A stretch of 64,000 bases of DNA from Mesorhizobium sp. GbtcB19 (lineage in GTDB: Bacteria > Pseudomonadota > Alphaproteobacteria > Rhizobiales > Rhizobiaceae), in the NCBI RefSeq assembly GCF_019091085.1, contig NZ_JAGXJY010000003.1, forward strand, positions 1-64,000. Direction: 5' to 3'. Positions 54,265-62,669 of this stretch are shown in pieces (within the stretch, counting starts at the first letter, position 1; each line of letters opens with the position of its first letter). A program made the translations under genes and the position numbers. The notes under the pieces are model-generated. The model did not search any database. It was not told the DNA's origin and saw only the letters and a program-made list of their open reading frames with translations.

Positions 54265-55569
54265 ATGGCTGACAAGAACGGATTTTTCGACCTCTCCAAG
54301 ACGACGCTGACGCGCCGCACCGCGCTGAAGGGCATCGCCGCCGGCGCCGGCCTTGCGCTGGCGCCCGGCTTCGTCCGCTACAGCCAGGCGCAGAGCTCGG
54401 CGCCGATCAAGATCGGCTTCCAGTCGCACCGCACCGGCATCGGCGCCGCCTATGGCCGCTGGTACGAGAAGACGAGCGCCGCCGCCGTCAAGGCGATCAA
54501 CGACGCCGGCGGCATCGGCGGCCGTCCGGTCGAGCTGGTCATCGAGGATGACGGCACCGATCCCGCCCGCGGCGCCGAGGTGGTGGCCAAGTTCGCCAAG
54601 CAGCACAAGACCGACATCGTCTTCGGCACGTTGTTCTCGCATGTCGTGATCGGCTCGGCGCCCGCCGCCGGCGAGAACAAGATCCCCTATTTCGTGGTCA
54701 GCGAGGGCCACCACGTCGCCTCCACCAAGCTCAACCGCTACGTCTTCCAGCCCGGCATCACCGACGTGAAGAGCCAGATCCAGTCGATGGCGCCGTGGAT
54801 CGCGGCGAACGCCGGCAAGAAGGTGACGCAGATCTTCCCCGACTTCGCCTTCGGCTACGATCATCGTGACTACCTGCCGCCGGCGCTGAAGGCGCACGGC
54901 GCCGATGTGATCGCGCAGATCGCCATCCCGCCGACGGAGAGCTCCTTCACGAAGTACTTCCCGCAGATCCCGGCCGAAACGGAAGTGATCTACCATGTCA
55001 TGGTCGGCCCGGCCGTGCTCACCTTCGTCAAGGAGCTCGGCGAGTTCTACGGCTCGCAGCGGCCGCAGCTCTTCGGCTTCATGGATTCGCTCGAGGCCAC
55101 CGACATCAACAGCCCCGGCCTCGAATTCCTCGACGGCAGCCACTTCTGGGAAGGCTCGCCGCGCTACGCGCAGGCTAACGACTCCGCCGCGCAAAAAGCC
55201 TACCGCGCCGCCGTCGGCATCGACGACAATGGCGCCGCCGTCGGCGACCCCAAGGACGTCTCCACGGCATCGCACATGTTCGGCTGCTGGGAGACGCTCT
55301 ATGTCGTCAAGAAGGCGATGGAAGATGCCGGCTACAAGGGACCCGAAGACCGCGCCAAGCTGGTCGAGGCGACCGAGGCGCTGAAGGAATTCGCCGAAGG
55401 GCCGGAACATCCGCAAGGGGCAAAAACCTTCAACGGCAAGATCCACCAGTGTTTTGGTATCCAGAACATCTCCAAGGTCGAAGGCGGCAAGCTCAAGGTC
55501 GTCCACAAGACCAAGATCGAGGATGGTCTCTACGAGGCTGAGGGGGATTACACGACGCAGGCGCTGTGA
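54265..55569 (+). CDS. Branched-chain amino-acid-type ABC transporter substrate-binding protein (Tat signal)
   Basis: A 434-residue periplasmic binding protein of the Leu/Ile/Val (family 4) class. The N-terminus contains a twin-arginine signal (TLTRRTALKGIAAGAGLALAPGF). Mature features are IKIGFQSHRTGIGAAYGRWYEKTSAAAVKAINDAGGIGGRPVELVIEDDGTDP. Ligand unknown; family members also bind amides, urea and aromatic compounds. First gene of an ABC operon; the 215-bp gap to the permease gene contains a family-A hairpin. Confidence 0.9.
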   Translation: MADKNGFFDLSKTTLTRRTALKGIAAGAGLALAPGFVRYSQAQSSAPIKIGFQSHRTGIGAAYGRWYEKTSAAAVKAINDAGGIGGRPVELVIEDDGTDPARGAEVVAKFAKQHKTDIVFGTLFSHVVIGSAPAAGENKIPYFVVSEGHHVASTKLNRYVFQPGITDVKSQIQSMAPWIAANAGKKVTQIFPDFAFGYDHRDYLPPALKAHGADVIAQIAIPPTESSFTKYFPQIPAETEVIYHVMVGPAVLTFVKELGEFYGSQRPQLFGFMDSLEATDINSPGLEFLDGSHFWEGSPRYAQANDSAAQKAYRAAVGIDDNGAAVGDPKDVSTASHMFGCWETLYVVKKAMEDAGYKGPEDRAKLVEATEALKEFAEGPEHPQGAKTFNGKIHQCFGIQNISKVEGGKLKVVHKTKIEDGLYEAEGDYTTQAL

Positions 55570-55600
55570 GTTTAGCTGCTCCTGCAAACGTGAGCGCCAA

Positions 55601-55762
55601 GGCACCCCCCTCTGGCCTGCCGGCCATCTCCCCCGCAAGGGGGGAGATCAGCAGTTCACGCGGCGGCGCCTATTTGGCGACGTTAGCGATTGGCGAAGCC
55701 TGTGATGATGTCCAATCTCCCCCCTTGCGGGGGAGATGCCCGGCAGGGCAGAGGGGGGTGCC
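55601..55762. repeat. 162-bp inverted-repeat element, family A, copy 3
   Basis: GGCACCCCCCTCTGGCCTGC and GGCAGGGCAGAGGGGGGTGCC are the outer arms; inner arms ATCTCCCCCGCAAGG/CCTTGCGGGGGAGAT. It lies between binding-protein and LivH genes and would form a large hairpin in their shared transcript. Confidence 0.85.
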
Positions 55763-55783
55763 TCGCGCATCCGTTCGCGCGTA

Positions 55784-56665
55784 ATGCACTTCGGTCCCCA
55801 TCTCCTCCTCGCCGCCCTCGAAGGCCTCGTCACCTCCGCCGTGCTGGCGCTGACGGCGCTCGGCCTGTCGCTGGTCTTCGGTGTCATGCGCGTCGTCAAT
55901 GTCGCCCATGGCGAGTTCTTCATGCTGGGCGCGGTGCTCGCCTGGGCGATCTCGACGGCGATTTCCGGCCATCCGGCGATCGGTTTCGTGGCCGCACTGG
56001 TGATCGCGCCTTTGCTTGTCGGGTTGATCGCGCTGATTGCCGAACGGCTGGTGCTGCGCCGGCTGAACTACAATCCGGAAGGCACCATCGTTGCCACCAT
56101 CGGCATGCTCTACATCATCCAGCAGCTGGCGCTGACCTTCTACGGTCCCGAAGCGCGCCCCGTGGAGCCGCCCTTCAGCTACCGCATCCTTTTGCCGTGG
56201 TTCGGCTATTCCGGCTACAAGCTGTCGGTGGTTGCGGCCTCCGCCATTCTGCTCCTGATCACCTGGCTGGTGCTGACCCGCACGAAAATCGGCCTGATCA
56301 TGCGCGCTACCCAATATGACCGCGAGACGGCGCAGGCCTTCGGCATCCCGGTCGAGCGCGTCTATGCCGGCGTCTTCGCCGTCGGCGCCATGCTGGCGGC
56401 GATCGGCGCGGTGCTGATCGTGCCGATCAGCCAGGCGCATTATCTGATGGGGCAGGATCCGCTGCTGCTCTCCTTCATCGTCGTCATCATCGGCGGTCTC
56501 GGTTCGCTGCGCGGCACCGTGGTCGCCGCCGTCCTGATAGGCCTTTCCGACGGCATCATCTCGATGTTCTTCTCGCCGACCCTTGCCAAGATCATCGCCA
56601 CGCTGGTCGTCGCCATGGTGCTGGTGTTCCGGCCGCAAGGCCTGTTCGGGACCACGCCGAGATGA
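55784..56665 (+). CDS. livH: Branched-chain amino-acid-type ABC transporter permease LivH
   Basis: A 293-residue permease with eight or so hydrophobic helices and typical TALGLSLVFGVMRVVNVAHGEFFMLGA near the N-terminus and GGLGSLRGTVVAAVLIG near the end. The ATG at 55784 begins 22 bp after the repeat element; no strong Shine-Dalgarno is visible, so the start is moderately certain. The stop overlaps the next gene (ATGA). Confidence 0.92.
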   Translation: MHFGPHLLLAALEGLVTSAVLALTALGLSLVFGVMRVVNVAHGEFFMLGAVLAWAISTAISGHPAIGFVAALVIAPLLVGLIALIAERLVLRRLNYNPEGTIVATIGMLYIIQQLALTFYGPEARPVEPPFSYRILLPWFGYSGYKLSVVAASAILLLITWLVLTRTKIGLIMRATQYDRETAQAFGIPVERVYAGVFAVGAMLAAIGAVLIVPISQAHYLMGQDPLLLSFIVVIIGGLGSLRGTVVAAVLIGLSDGIISMFFSPTLAKIIATLVVAMVLVFRPQGLFGTTPR

Positions 56666-57624
56666 GGGATGCTTCGCCGGCAAAGACCTACGCGCTGCAT
56701 ATCGGCGTCATCGCGCTTCTGTTCGTGCTGAACTTCGTCCTGCCGGATTATCACCAGGGCCTGTTCGCCCGCATCATGGCGCTGGCGGTCTTCGCCATGG
56801 GCTACAATCTGCTCTTCGGCTATGTCGGCCTGCTCAGCCTCGGTCACGCGATGTTCTTCTCGGCCGGTCTCTATGGCGCGGGCTTGACCGTCTATCATCT
56901 CGGCTGGGGCGTGCCGGAAGCCTTCCTTGCCGGGGTCGCCTGCGGCGCGCTGCTGGCCCTGGCCGTCGGCCTGTTGGCGCTGCGCACTTCGGGCGTGGCG
57001 TTCATGATCGTCACCATGATGTTCGCGCAGGTCTTCTACCTGCTCATCCTCTATTTCGCCGCCTGGACCGGCGGTGACCAGGGCCTCGTCATTCAGCAGG
57101 CGGCAAGGGTGGTCTCGATCGGCGGCGCCTCGCTCGACCTGACCAATCCCACCGTGCGCTACATGAGCGCGCTGGCGCTGTTCTCGGTCGTCCTGCTCAT
57201 CACCCTGGCCATCGTCCGCTCCCGCTTCGGCCGCGTGCTGGTCGCGATCCGCGAGAATGAAGAGCGCACGAAGATGCTGGGCTATGACACGGTCGCCAAC
57301 AAGCTCGCGGCGGTCGTTGCCTCTGGTGCCATCTGCGCGGCGTCCGGCGCGGCGTACGCGCTGCTGTTCGGCTATGTCGGCTCGAGCTTCGCCGGCGTGC
57401 AGTATTCGATCCTGCCGCTGCTCTGGGTACTGCTCGGCGGTGCAGCGACCACGCTCGGGCCGCTCGTCGGCACGCTGTTCATGTATTATGTCACCGACAT
57501 CACCAGCGGCTTCACCTCCGCCTATCTGCTGATCGTCGGCGTCGCGCTCATCCTGCTGGTGCTGTTCTTCCCGAAAGGCATTCTGGGCAGCATCCGTGAG
57601 CGCTGGCTGAGGTGGCTGCCATGA
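56662..57624 (+). CDS. livM: Branched-chain amino-acid-type ABC transporter permease LivM
   Basis: A 320-residue permease with nine or so hydrophobic helices, marked by AVFAMGYNLLFGYVGLLSLGHAMFFSAGLYGA and RFGRVLVAIRENEERTKMLGYD. Start overlaps livH stop and stop overlaps livG start, so translation is coupled throughout. Confidence 0.93.
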   Translation: MRDASPAKTYALHIGVIALLFVLNFVLPDYHQGLFARIMALAVFAMGYNLLFGYVGLLSLGHAMFFSAGLYGAGLTVYHLGWGVPEAFLAGVACGALLALAVGLLALRTSGVAFMIVTMMFAQVFYLLILYFAAWTGGDQGLVIQQAARVVSIGGASLDLTNPTVRYMSALALFSVVLLITLAIVRSRFGRVLVAIRENEERTKMLGYDTVANKLAAVVASGAICAASGAAYALLFGYVGSSFAGVQYSILPLLWVLLGGAATTLGPLVGTLFMYYVTDITSGFTSAYLLIVGVALILLVLFFPKGILGSIRERWLRWLP

Positions 57625-58349
57625 TGCCGCTGCTCACCACCAAGGGCCTGTCGCGCAATTTCGGCGGCCTTCGCGCCGTCGACGGCGTCGACTTTGCGCT
57701 GATGCCGGGCGAGATCCGCGCCATCATCGGCCCTAACGGTGCCGGCAAGACCACCTTCGTCAGCCTGCTCAGTGGCCGCATCCGGCCGTCCTCCGGCATG
57801 GTCGTCTTCGACGGCGCCGACATCACCACCATGCCGGCTTACAAGCGGGTTCGCCTCGGCGTCGCCTACACCTTCCAGATCACCAGCGTCTTCGCCAACC
57901 TGACCGCCTTCGACAATGTCGCGCTGCCGGTGCAGCGCACGCTGACCGACGGCCGCTCGAAGGGGCAGGTCAGGACCGGCGTCATGGCGGCGCTGGAGCG
58001 CACCGGCCTTGCCGACCGCGCCGGCACGCCGGCCGGGCAACTGTCCTATGGCCACCAGCGCCTCCTGGAAGTGGCGATGGGCCTGGCGCTGAAGCCGCGC
58101 TTGCTGATCCTCGACGAGCCGACGCAAGGCCTTGCCGACAGCGAGATCGACAATTTCATCACTCTTGTGCGCGAGATCGCCAAGGACGCTACCGTGCTGC
58201 TCATCGAGCACAACATGCCGGTCGTCATGCAACTCGCCGACCGCATCACCGTCTTCAATTTCGGGAAGATCCTCGCTGAAGGCACGCCGGAACAGATCCG
58301 CGCCAACGCTGAAGTCCAGGACGCCTATCTCGGAGCGACCCATGACTAG
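57621..58349 (+). CDS. livG: Branched-chain amino-acid-type ABC transporter ATPase LivG
   Basis: A 242-residue ATPase with Walker A GPNGAGKTTF, Q-loop FQITSVF, signature LSYGHQRLLEVAMGLA (a LivG-type variant of the usual LSGGQ), Walker B ILDEPTQGL and H-loop EHNMP. The ATG at 57621 overlaps the livM stop; a GTG at 57612 is an alternative. Confidence 0.93.
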   Translation: MMPLLTTKGLSRNFGGLRAVDGVDFALMPGEIRAIIGPNGAGKTTFVSLLSGRIRPSSGMVVFDGADITTMPAYKRVRLGVAYTFQITSVFANLTAFDNVALPVQRTLTDGRSKGQVRTGVMAALERTGLADRAGTPAGQLSYGHQRLLEVAMGLALKPRLLILDEPTQGLADSEIDNFITLVREIAKDATVLLIEHNMPVVMQLADRITVFNFGKILAEGTPEQIRANAEVQDAYLGATHD

Positions 58350-59055
58350 CACGGGATTGCTCGCCATTTCTGGCCTCGACTGCTTCTACGGCGAGGTCCA
58401 GGTGCTCTACGGCCTCGATCTCGTGTTGAACAAGGGCGAGGTGTTGTGCCTGTTCGGCCGCAACGGCGCCGGCAAGACGACGACGCTGAAAGCGATCATG
58501 GGGCTGGTGCCGGCGGCCGCCGGCTCGATCAAACTGGACGGCAAGGAACTGACCGGGCTCTCCGCGCATGACGTGCCGAAGGCCGGCGTCGCCTATGTGC
58601 CGCAGGGCCGGCGATTGTTTGCCGAGATGAGCGTGGCGGAAAACATCGAGATCGGCCTGATGGCGCGCGGCAAGGGCAAGGCTGTGCGGGAAAATGTGCT
58701 GGACCTCTTCCCGCTGTTGCGCCAGCGTTTGAAACAGCGCTCCGGCACACTGTCTGGTGGCGAGCAGCAGATGCTGGCCATGGCGCGCGCGCTGTGCCTC
58801 GAGCCGCAGGTGCTGCTGCTCGACGAACCGACCGAAGGGCTGATGCCATCGATGATCGCGAAAATCCGCGAGACGGTGACGAAGCTGCGCGAGTTCGGCG
58901 TCTCGACCATCCTGGTCGAGCAGCGCGTCGACGCCGTGCTCTCAGTGGCGGACCGCGTTTGCTTCATCGAGAACGGCCGCAACCGCGAGACGGTCGATGT
59001 CGAGGCCTTGCGCGCCGATCCGTCGGCGGTGCGAAGATATGTTGGGGTGGGCTGA
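58342..59055 (+). CDS. livF: Branched-chain amino-acid-type ABC transporter ATPase LivF
   Basis: A 237-residue ATPase with Walker A GRNGAGKTTTLKAI, signature LSGGEQQMLAMARAL, Walker B LLDEPTEGL and the LivF-typical VPQGRRLFAEMSVAENIEIG. It overlaps livG by 8 bp and completes a SBP-H-M-G-F transporter. Confidence 0.93.
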   Translation: MTSTGLLAISGLDCFYGEVQVLYGLDLVLNKGEVLCLFGRNGAGKTTTLKAIMGLVPAAAGSIKLDGKELTGLSAHDVPKAGVAYVPQGRRLFAEMSVAENIEIGLMARGKGKAVRENVLDLFPLLRQRLKQRSGTLSGGEQQMLAMARALCLEPQVLLLDEPTEGLMPSMIAKIRETVTKLREFGVSTILVEQRVDAVLSVADRVCFIENGRNRETVDVEALRADPSAVRRYVGVG

Positions 59056-59110
59056 AGCCCCTGAAATTGCCGCAGCCTCGAAATTGGCGGGCGTGGCGCC
59101 GCCTCAGGTC

Positions 59111-59240
59111 GTTCCTCGCCCCACGTAAGTGGGGAGAGGTGGCTCGGCGAAGCCGAGACGGAGAGGGGAGCACCCTACGAAAGCCCCCGCTCCGGCCGCT
59201 TCGCGGCCACCTCTCCCCCGCTTTGCGGGGGAGAGGAACC
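59111..59240. repeat. Inverted-repeat element, family B, copy 2
   Basis: GTTCCTCGCCCC with GGGGAGAGGTGGCTCGGC is mirrored by CCACCTCTCCCCC and GGGGGAGAGGAAC; very similar to 7373-7503. It lies between the convergent livF and antiporter genes. Confidence 0.8.
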
Positions 59241-59275
59241 GAGGACAATGAAGAACAGCGCCAATGTCCTTCGCC

Positions 59276-60691
59276 TCACCCGAAGAACAGAAAACCGGCA
59301 ATCAGAAACGTCGGGATCAGCACCACGCCCGACCACGCCATGTAGCCGAAGAAGCCGGGCATCTTCACGCCGCGATGCCGGGCAATGGCATAGACCATGA
59401 AGTTCGGCGCGTTGCCGATATAGGTGTTGGCGCCCATGAACACCGCGCCGGCCGAGATCGCGGCAAGCGTCGAGGCGGCCTCGGTCATCAGGTGCCGGGC
59501 GTCGCCGCCGGCCAGCTCGAAGAACACCAGATAGGTCGGGGCATTGTCGAGGAAGGACGACAATGCCCCGGTCAGCCAGAAATAGGCGAGGTCGTTGGGC
59601 CGGCCATCGGCCGACGTGACCAGCGCCACCAGCGGCGCCAGCGCGCCGTCATGGCCGGCCCGCAGGATGGCGATGACCGGCACGATGCAGACAAAAATGC
59701 CGGCAAACAATTTTGCTACTTCGGCGATCGGCCCCCAGGTGAAGCCGTTCGCCTCGCGGTGGCTTTTGTACGACACGCGAAGCGACAGGAAGGCCAGCGC
59801 CAGGATGATGGCGTCGCGCACCAGGTTCTGGAGCTCCAGGTTGACGCCGAGGATGGAGAAGCTCATCCCCGGCTTCCAACTCGCCGAAAGCAGGATCGCG
59901 CCGATCACGCCGGCAAGCAGCGGCAGGTTGGCGAGGCCGCGCAGCCGCACTTTCGTGTCCGGCGTCGGGTCCTTGATCTTCGGCGCGCCGCCTTCGCGGC
60001 GGTGCAGCACAATGTCGATCGCGAGAAAGACCGCCAGCACGAGGCCGCCGACGAAAAGCGTGTCGGGCAGGATGTGCACCGTGGTCCAGAAGAAATCGAC
60101 CCCGCGCAGGAAGCCGACGAACAAAGGCGGGTCGCCGAGCGGCGTCAGCGAGCCGCCGATATTCGACACCAGGAAAATGAAGAAGATCACCACATGCGCG
60201 TTGAACGGCCGATTGTCGTTGGCGCGCAGGATCGGCCGGATCAGGATCATCGAGGCGCCGGTCGTGCCGATGACCGAGGCAAGCACCGCGCCGATGAGCA
60301 GCAGGCCGGCATTGACGAGCGGTGTGCCGTGGATGTTGCCGGCGAGCAGGATGCCGCCAGAGATCGTGTAGAGCGCGAACAACAGGATGATAAAGGACAG
60401 ATATTCGGTGAGCAGCGTGTGCAGCACCGCTTCGCCTGCGGCGGGAATCCCGAAGGCGATCGCCATCGGGGCGACCACCAGCACGGCCCAGGCAGCGGCG
60501 ATCTTGCCATAGTGATGTTCCCAGAAATGCGGGAAAAGCAGCGGTCCGGTCGCGATCGACAAAAGCAGGCCGGCAAAGGGCAGTCCCCACCAGAGCGACA
60601 TGGCGGCGCCGGGCAACTCTTGGATTTCGGCGGCGAGCGCTTGTGCTGGAAGCAGTAGCGCTATGGCGAGCGAAGCGAATGGAAAAATCAT
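59276..60691 (-). CDS. Sodium:proton antiporter (NhaD/ArsB superfamily)
   Basis: A 471-residue inner-membrane protein with about twelve hydrophobic helices. The IT-superfamily marks are TGASMILIRPILRAN, FLVSNIGGSLTPLGDPPLFVGFLRGVDFFWT and ALSSFLDNAPTYLVFFELAG, which fit the NhaD-like Na+/H+ antiporter group better than dicarboxylate or arsenite carriers. The start at 60691 gives a signal-like MIFPFASLAIALLLPAQALA; an open frame extends to 60892 through a repeat and is not credible. Confidence 0.88.
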   Translation of the reverse strand: MIFPFASLAIALLLPAQALAAEIQELPGAAMSLWWGLPFAGLLLSIATGPLLFPHFWEHHYGKIAAAWAVLVVAPMAIAFGIPAAGEAVLHTLLTEYLSFIILLFALYTISGGILLAGNIHGTPLVNAGLLLIGAVLASVIGTTGASMILIRPILRANDNRPFNAHVVIFFIFLVSNIGGSLTPLGDPPLFVGFLRGVDFFWTTVHILPDTLFVGGLVLAVFLAIDIVLHRREGGAPKIKDPTPDTKVRLRGLANLPLLAGVIGAILLSASWKPGMSFSILGVNLELQNLVRDAIILALAFLSLRVSYKSHREANGFTWGPIAEVAKLFAGIFVCIVPVIAILRAGHDGALAPLVALVTSADGRPNDLAYFWLTGALSSFLDNAPTYLVFFELAGGDARHLMTEAASTLAAISAGAVFMGANTYIGNAPNFMVYAIARHRGVKMPGFFGYMAWSGVVLIPTFLIAGFLFFG

Positions 60692-60706
60692 CCGACCGCT
60701 GCGCGC

Positions 60707-60860
60707 CTTCCCCTTCTCCCCTTGTGGGAGAAGGTGGATCGGCGCGTAGCGCCGAGACGGATGAGGGGTGCTCCAGCGGAGTGAGACGTCGGCTTTCCCT
60801 GGAACACCCCTCATCCGTCGCCTTCGGCGACACCTCCCCCCACAAGGGGGGAAGGGGGAG
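60707..60860. repeat. Inverted-repeat element of the CTTCTCCCC/CCCTCATCCG type, copy 3
   Basis: CCTTCCCCTTCTCCCCTTGTGGGAGAAGGTGG, GACGGATGAGGGGTGCTCC on the left and GGAACACCCCTCATCCGTC, CACCTCCCCCCACAAGGGGGGAAGGGGGAG on the right. It occupies nearly all of the spacer upstream of the antiporter gene. Confidence 0.8.
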
Positions 60861-60899
60861 CCCGCAATCCGGGTGAGGGGGACCTTCCCCACCGTCCGG

Positions 60900-61514
60900 T
60901 CAATCCGCCGAATGGTCTTCGAGCGTCACGCCGGCTTCGCGCATGCGCTTCAGCATCGCCTCGACCGAGCCGTAGAGGTCGATGCCCCGGCAGGCATCGA
61001 GCCGTACTGTCGTCCTGAAACCCTGCTTCACCGCGTCGAGCGCCGAGAAGGCGACGCAGAAGTCGGTTGCAAGCCCGACCAGGGTGACGGTGTCGATGCC
61101 GCGTTCCTTCAGATAGCCGGCAAGGCCGGTTTGCGTCGTGTGGTCGTTCTCGAAAAAGGCCGAATAGGAGTCGATCGCGGCGCGGAACCCCTTGCGGATC
61201 ACCAGCTCGGCCTTGGTCCAGGCAAGCCCGGAATGGAAATCGGAACCGAGACTGCCCTGGATGCAGTGATCCGGCCACAGCGTCTGCGGCCCGTAAGGCA
61301 TCTCGATCGTCTCGAAGGTCTGCTTGCCGGGATGGCTGGAGGCGAAGCTCGAATGTCCGGCGGGGTGCCAGTCCTGCGTCAGGATCACATGCTCGCTGCG
61401 CCGGATCAGGTCGTTGACCAAAGGCACGATCTCGTCGCCACCGGCCACCGCCAGCGCGCCGCCGGGGCAAAAGTCGTTCTGCAGGTCGATGACGATGAGC
61501 GCTTCTTCGGCCAT
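60900..61514 (-). CDS. pncA: Bifunctional-type nicotinamidase/pyrazinamidase
   Basis: A 204-residue amidase that converts nicotinamide to nicotinate. The catalytic triad is visible as D10 (VIDLQNDFCPGG), Lys in VIRKGF and Cys in GLATDFCVAFSALDA; the metal site is DWHPAGHSSF. The start at 61514 has GAGAGGG upstream; a much longer open frame to 62042 belongs to another region. It forms an NAD-salvage pair with pncB at 51187, though not in one operon. Confidence 0.94.
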   Translation of the reverse strand: MAEEALIVIDLQNDFCPGGALAVAGGDEIVPLVNDLIRRSEHVILTQDWHPAGHSSFASSHPGKQTFETIEMPYGPQTLWPDHCIQGSLGSDFHSGLAWTKAELVIRKGFRAAIDSYSAFFENDHTTQTGLAGYLKERGIDTVTLVGLATDFCVAFSALDAVKQGFRTTVRLDACRGIDLYGSVEAMLKRMREAGVTLEDHSAD

Positions 61515-61694
61515 GCGGTTCCCTCTCGTCTGGGCTTGGGGCAGCAGTCCAAAAGCCGCTGACGCGACCGGACACGGAACCTTGACCAGATGGCCGGCGG
61601 CGTCAACCTCCAGCGCCATAACAATGTCGTTGCCGGTCATTCGGCCTGCTGGCGGCGCCAACTCCGGCTTTGACAATTCCGGCCGGCCTGATAT

Positions 61695-61710
61695 CATTTG
61701 CATACGAATG
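61695..61710 (+). promoter_or_regulatory. Imperfect palindrome upstream of the oxidoreductase operon
   Basis: CATTTGCATACGAATG has arms matching at 6 of 8 positions and lies about 100 bp before the first gene. It could be a regulator site; no specific family is assigned. Confidence 0.25.
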
Positions 61711-61715
61711 AATTT

Positions 61716-61790
61716 GACCGGTGTGAAACCGGCAGAAAGCCTAAAGCCCGGGTGCTTTGGGAGGGCCAAGCGGGAATGGTCCGTTTCTGG
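61716..61790 (+). ncRNA. Possible structured 5' leader of the oxidoreductase operon
   Basis: Successive stems CCGGT-GTGAA-ACCGG (61718-61732), AAAGC-CCGGGT-GCTTT, and an overlapping alternative GCTT...AAGC are crowded before the start codon. The mutually exclusive pairs resemble a leader switch, but no known riboswitch consensus was recognised. Confidence 0.2.
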
Positions 61791-61811
61791 GAAGGTTCTG
61801 GAAGGCAGAGC

Positions 61812-62669
61812 GTGATCCGTTACGCGAAACCCACCACGGTCGACGAGGCGCTCGCTCTGCTCGGCGAGGACCGCTGGCGCATTCTCGCCGGCGGCACGGA
61901 TTTCTATCCGGCGCAGGGCGCGAAACCGTTCCGCGACAACATCCTCGACATCAACGGCCTCGCCGCGCTGCGCGGCGTCGAAGAGACGGACGAATACTGG
62001 CGGATCGGCGCCCGCACCACCTGGACCGACGTCGTTCGTCACCCCCTGCCGGCCGCGTTCGACGCGCTCAAGGCAGCCGCGCGCGAGGTTGGCTCGGTCC
62101 AGATCCAGAATGTCGCTTCGGTTGCCGGCAATCTCTGCAACGCCTCGCCCGCCGCCGATGGCGTGCCGGCGCTGCTGACGCTCGACGCCGATGTCGAATT
62201 GCGGTCAGCCAAGGCCGTACGTCATCTGCCGCTCGGCGACTTCATCCTCGGCAACCGCCGCACGGCGCTGCAGCCGGGCGAGATGGTCACCGCCATCCGT
62301 GTCCCGAGGCGTTCCGCCACAGGCGCCTCGGCCTTCGTCAAGCTCGGCGCGCGGCGCTACCTCGTCATCTCGATCGCGATGGCGGCGGCGCGGCTGGTGG
62401 TCGAGGATGGCGTGATCGCCGATGCGGCGATCGCCGTCGGCTCCTGCTCGGCGGTCGCCCGCCGTCTTGCCGGCGTCGAGGCGGCTCTGCGAGACCAACC
62501 GGTCGCGGCGGCGCTTGCCGATGCTGTGCTGGCCGCGCCGATCGATGAATTGTCGCCGATCGCCGATGTGCGTGGCAGCGCCGAATACCGGCAGGACGCG
62601 GCAAGAGAGATCGTTGTCCGCGCGGTGCGCGCCGCGGCAGGGCTCGGCGAGGGTAAGGTGGCGGCATGA
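61812..62669 (+). CDS. Xanthine dehydrogenase-type FAD-binding subunit
   Basis: A 285-residue FAD-binding subunit of the molybdenum hydroxylase (xanthine oxidase) family. It has the FAD motifs LAGGTDFYP (near residue 30) and [21 protein letters not shown], then the CO-dehydrogenase flavoprotein C-terminal domain. The GTG at 61812 follows GGAAGG and gives [17 protein letters not shown], the usual family N-terminus; open frame further left reads through the leader. Its stop overlaps the next gene by 4 bp. Confidence 0.9.
   Translation: MIRYAKPTTVDEALALLGEDRWRILAGGTDFYPAQGAKPFRDNILDINGLAALRGVEETDEYWRIGARTTWTDVVRHPLPAAFDALKAAAREVGSVQIQNVASVAGNLCNASPAADGVPALLTLDADVELRSAKAVRHLPLGDFILGNRRTALQPGEMVTAIRVPRRSATGASAFVKLGARRYLVISIAMAAARLVVEDGVIADAAIAVGSCSAVARRLAGVEAALRDQPVAAALADAVLAAPIDELSPIADVRGSAEYRQDAAREIVVRAVRAAAGLGEGKVAA

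Larger units (their letters stand above)
61515..61811. other. Divergent spacer with possible operator and structured leader
   Basis: The 297-base spacer between pncA and the oxidoreductase genes carries the imperfect dyad at 61695-61710 and several short hairpins at 61716-61790. An open frame through it (from 61698) is the upstream extension of the FAD-subunit gene. No separate gene is seen. Confidence 0.6.
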
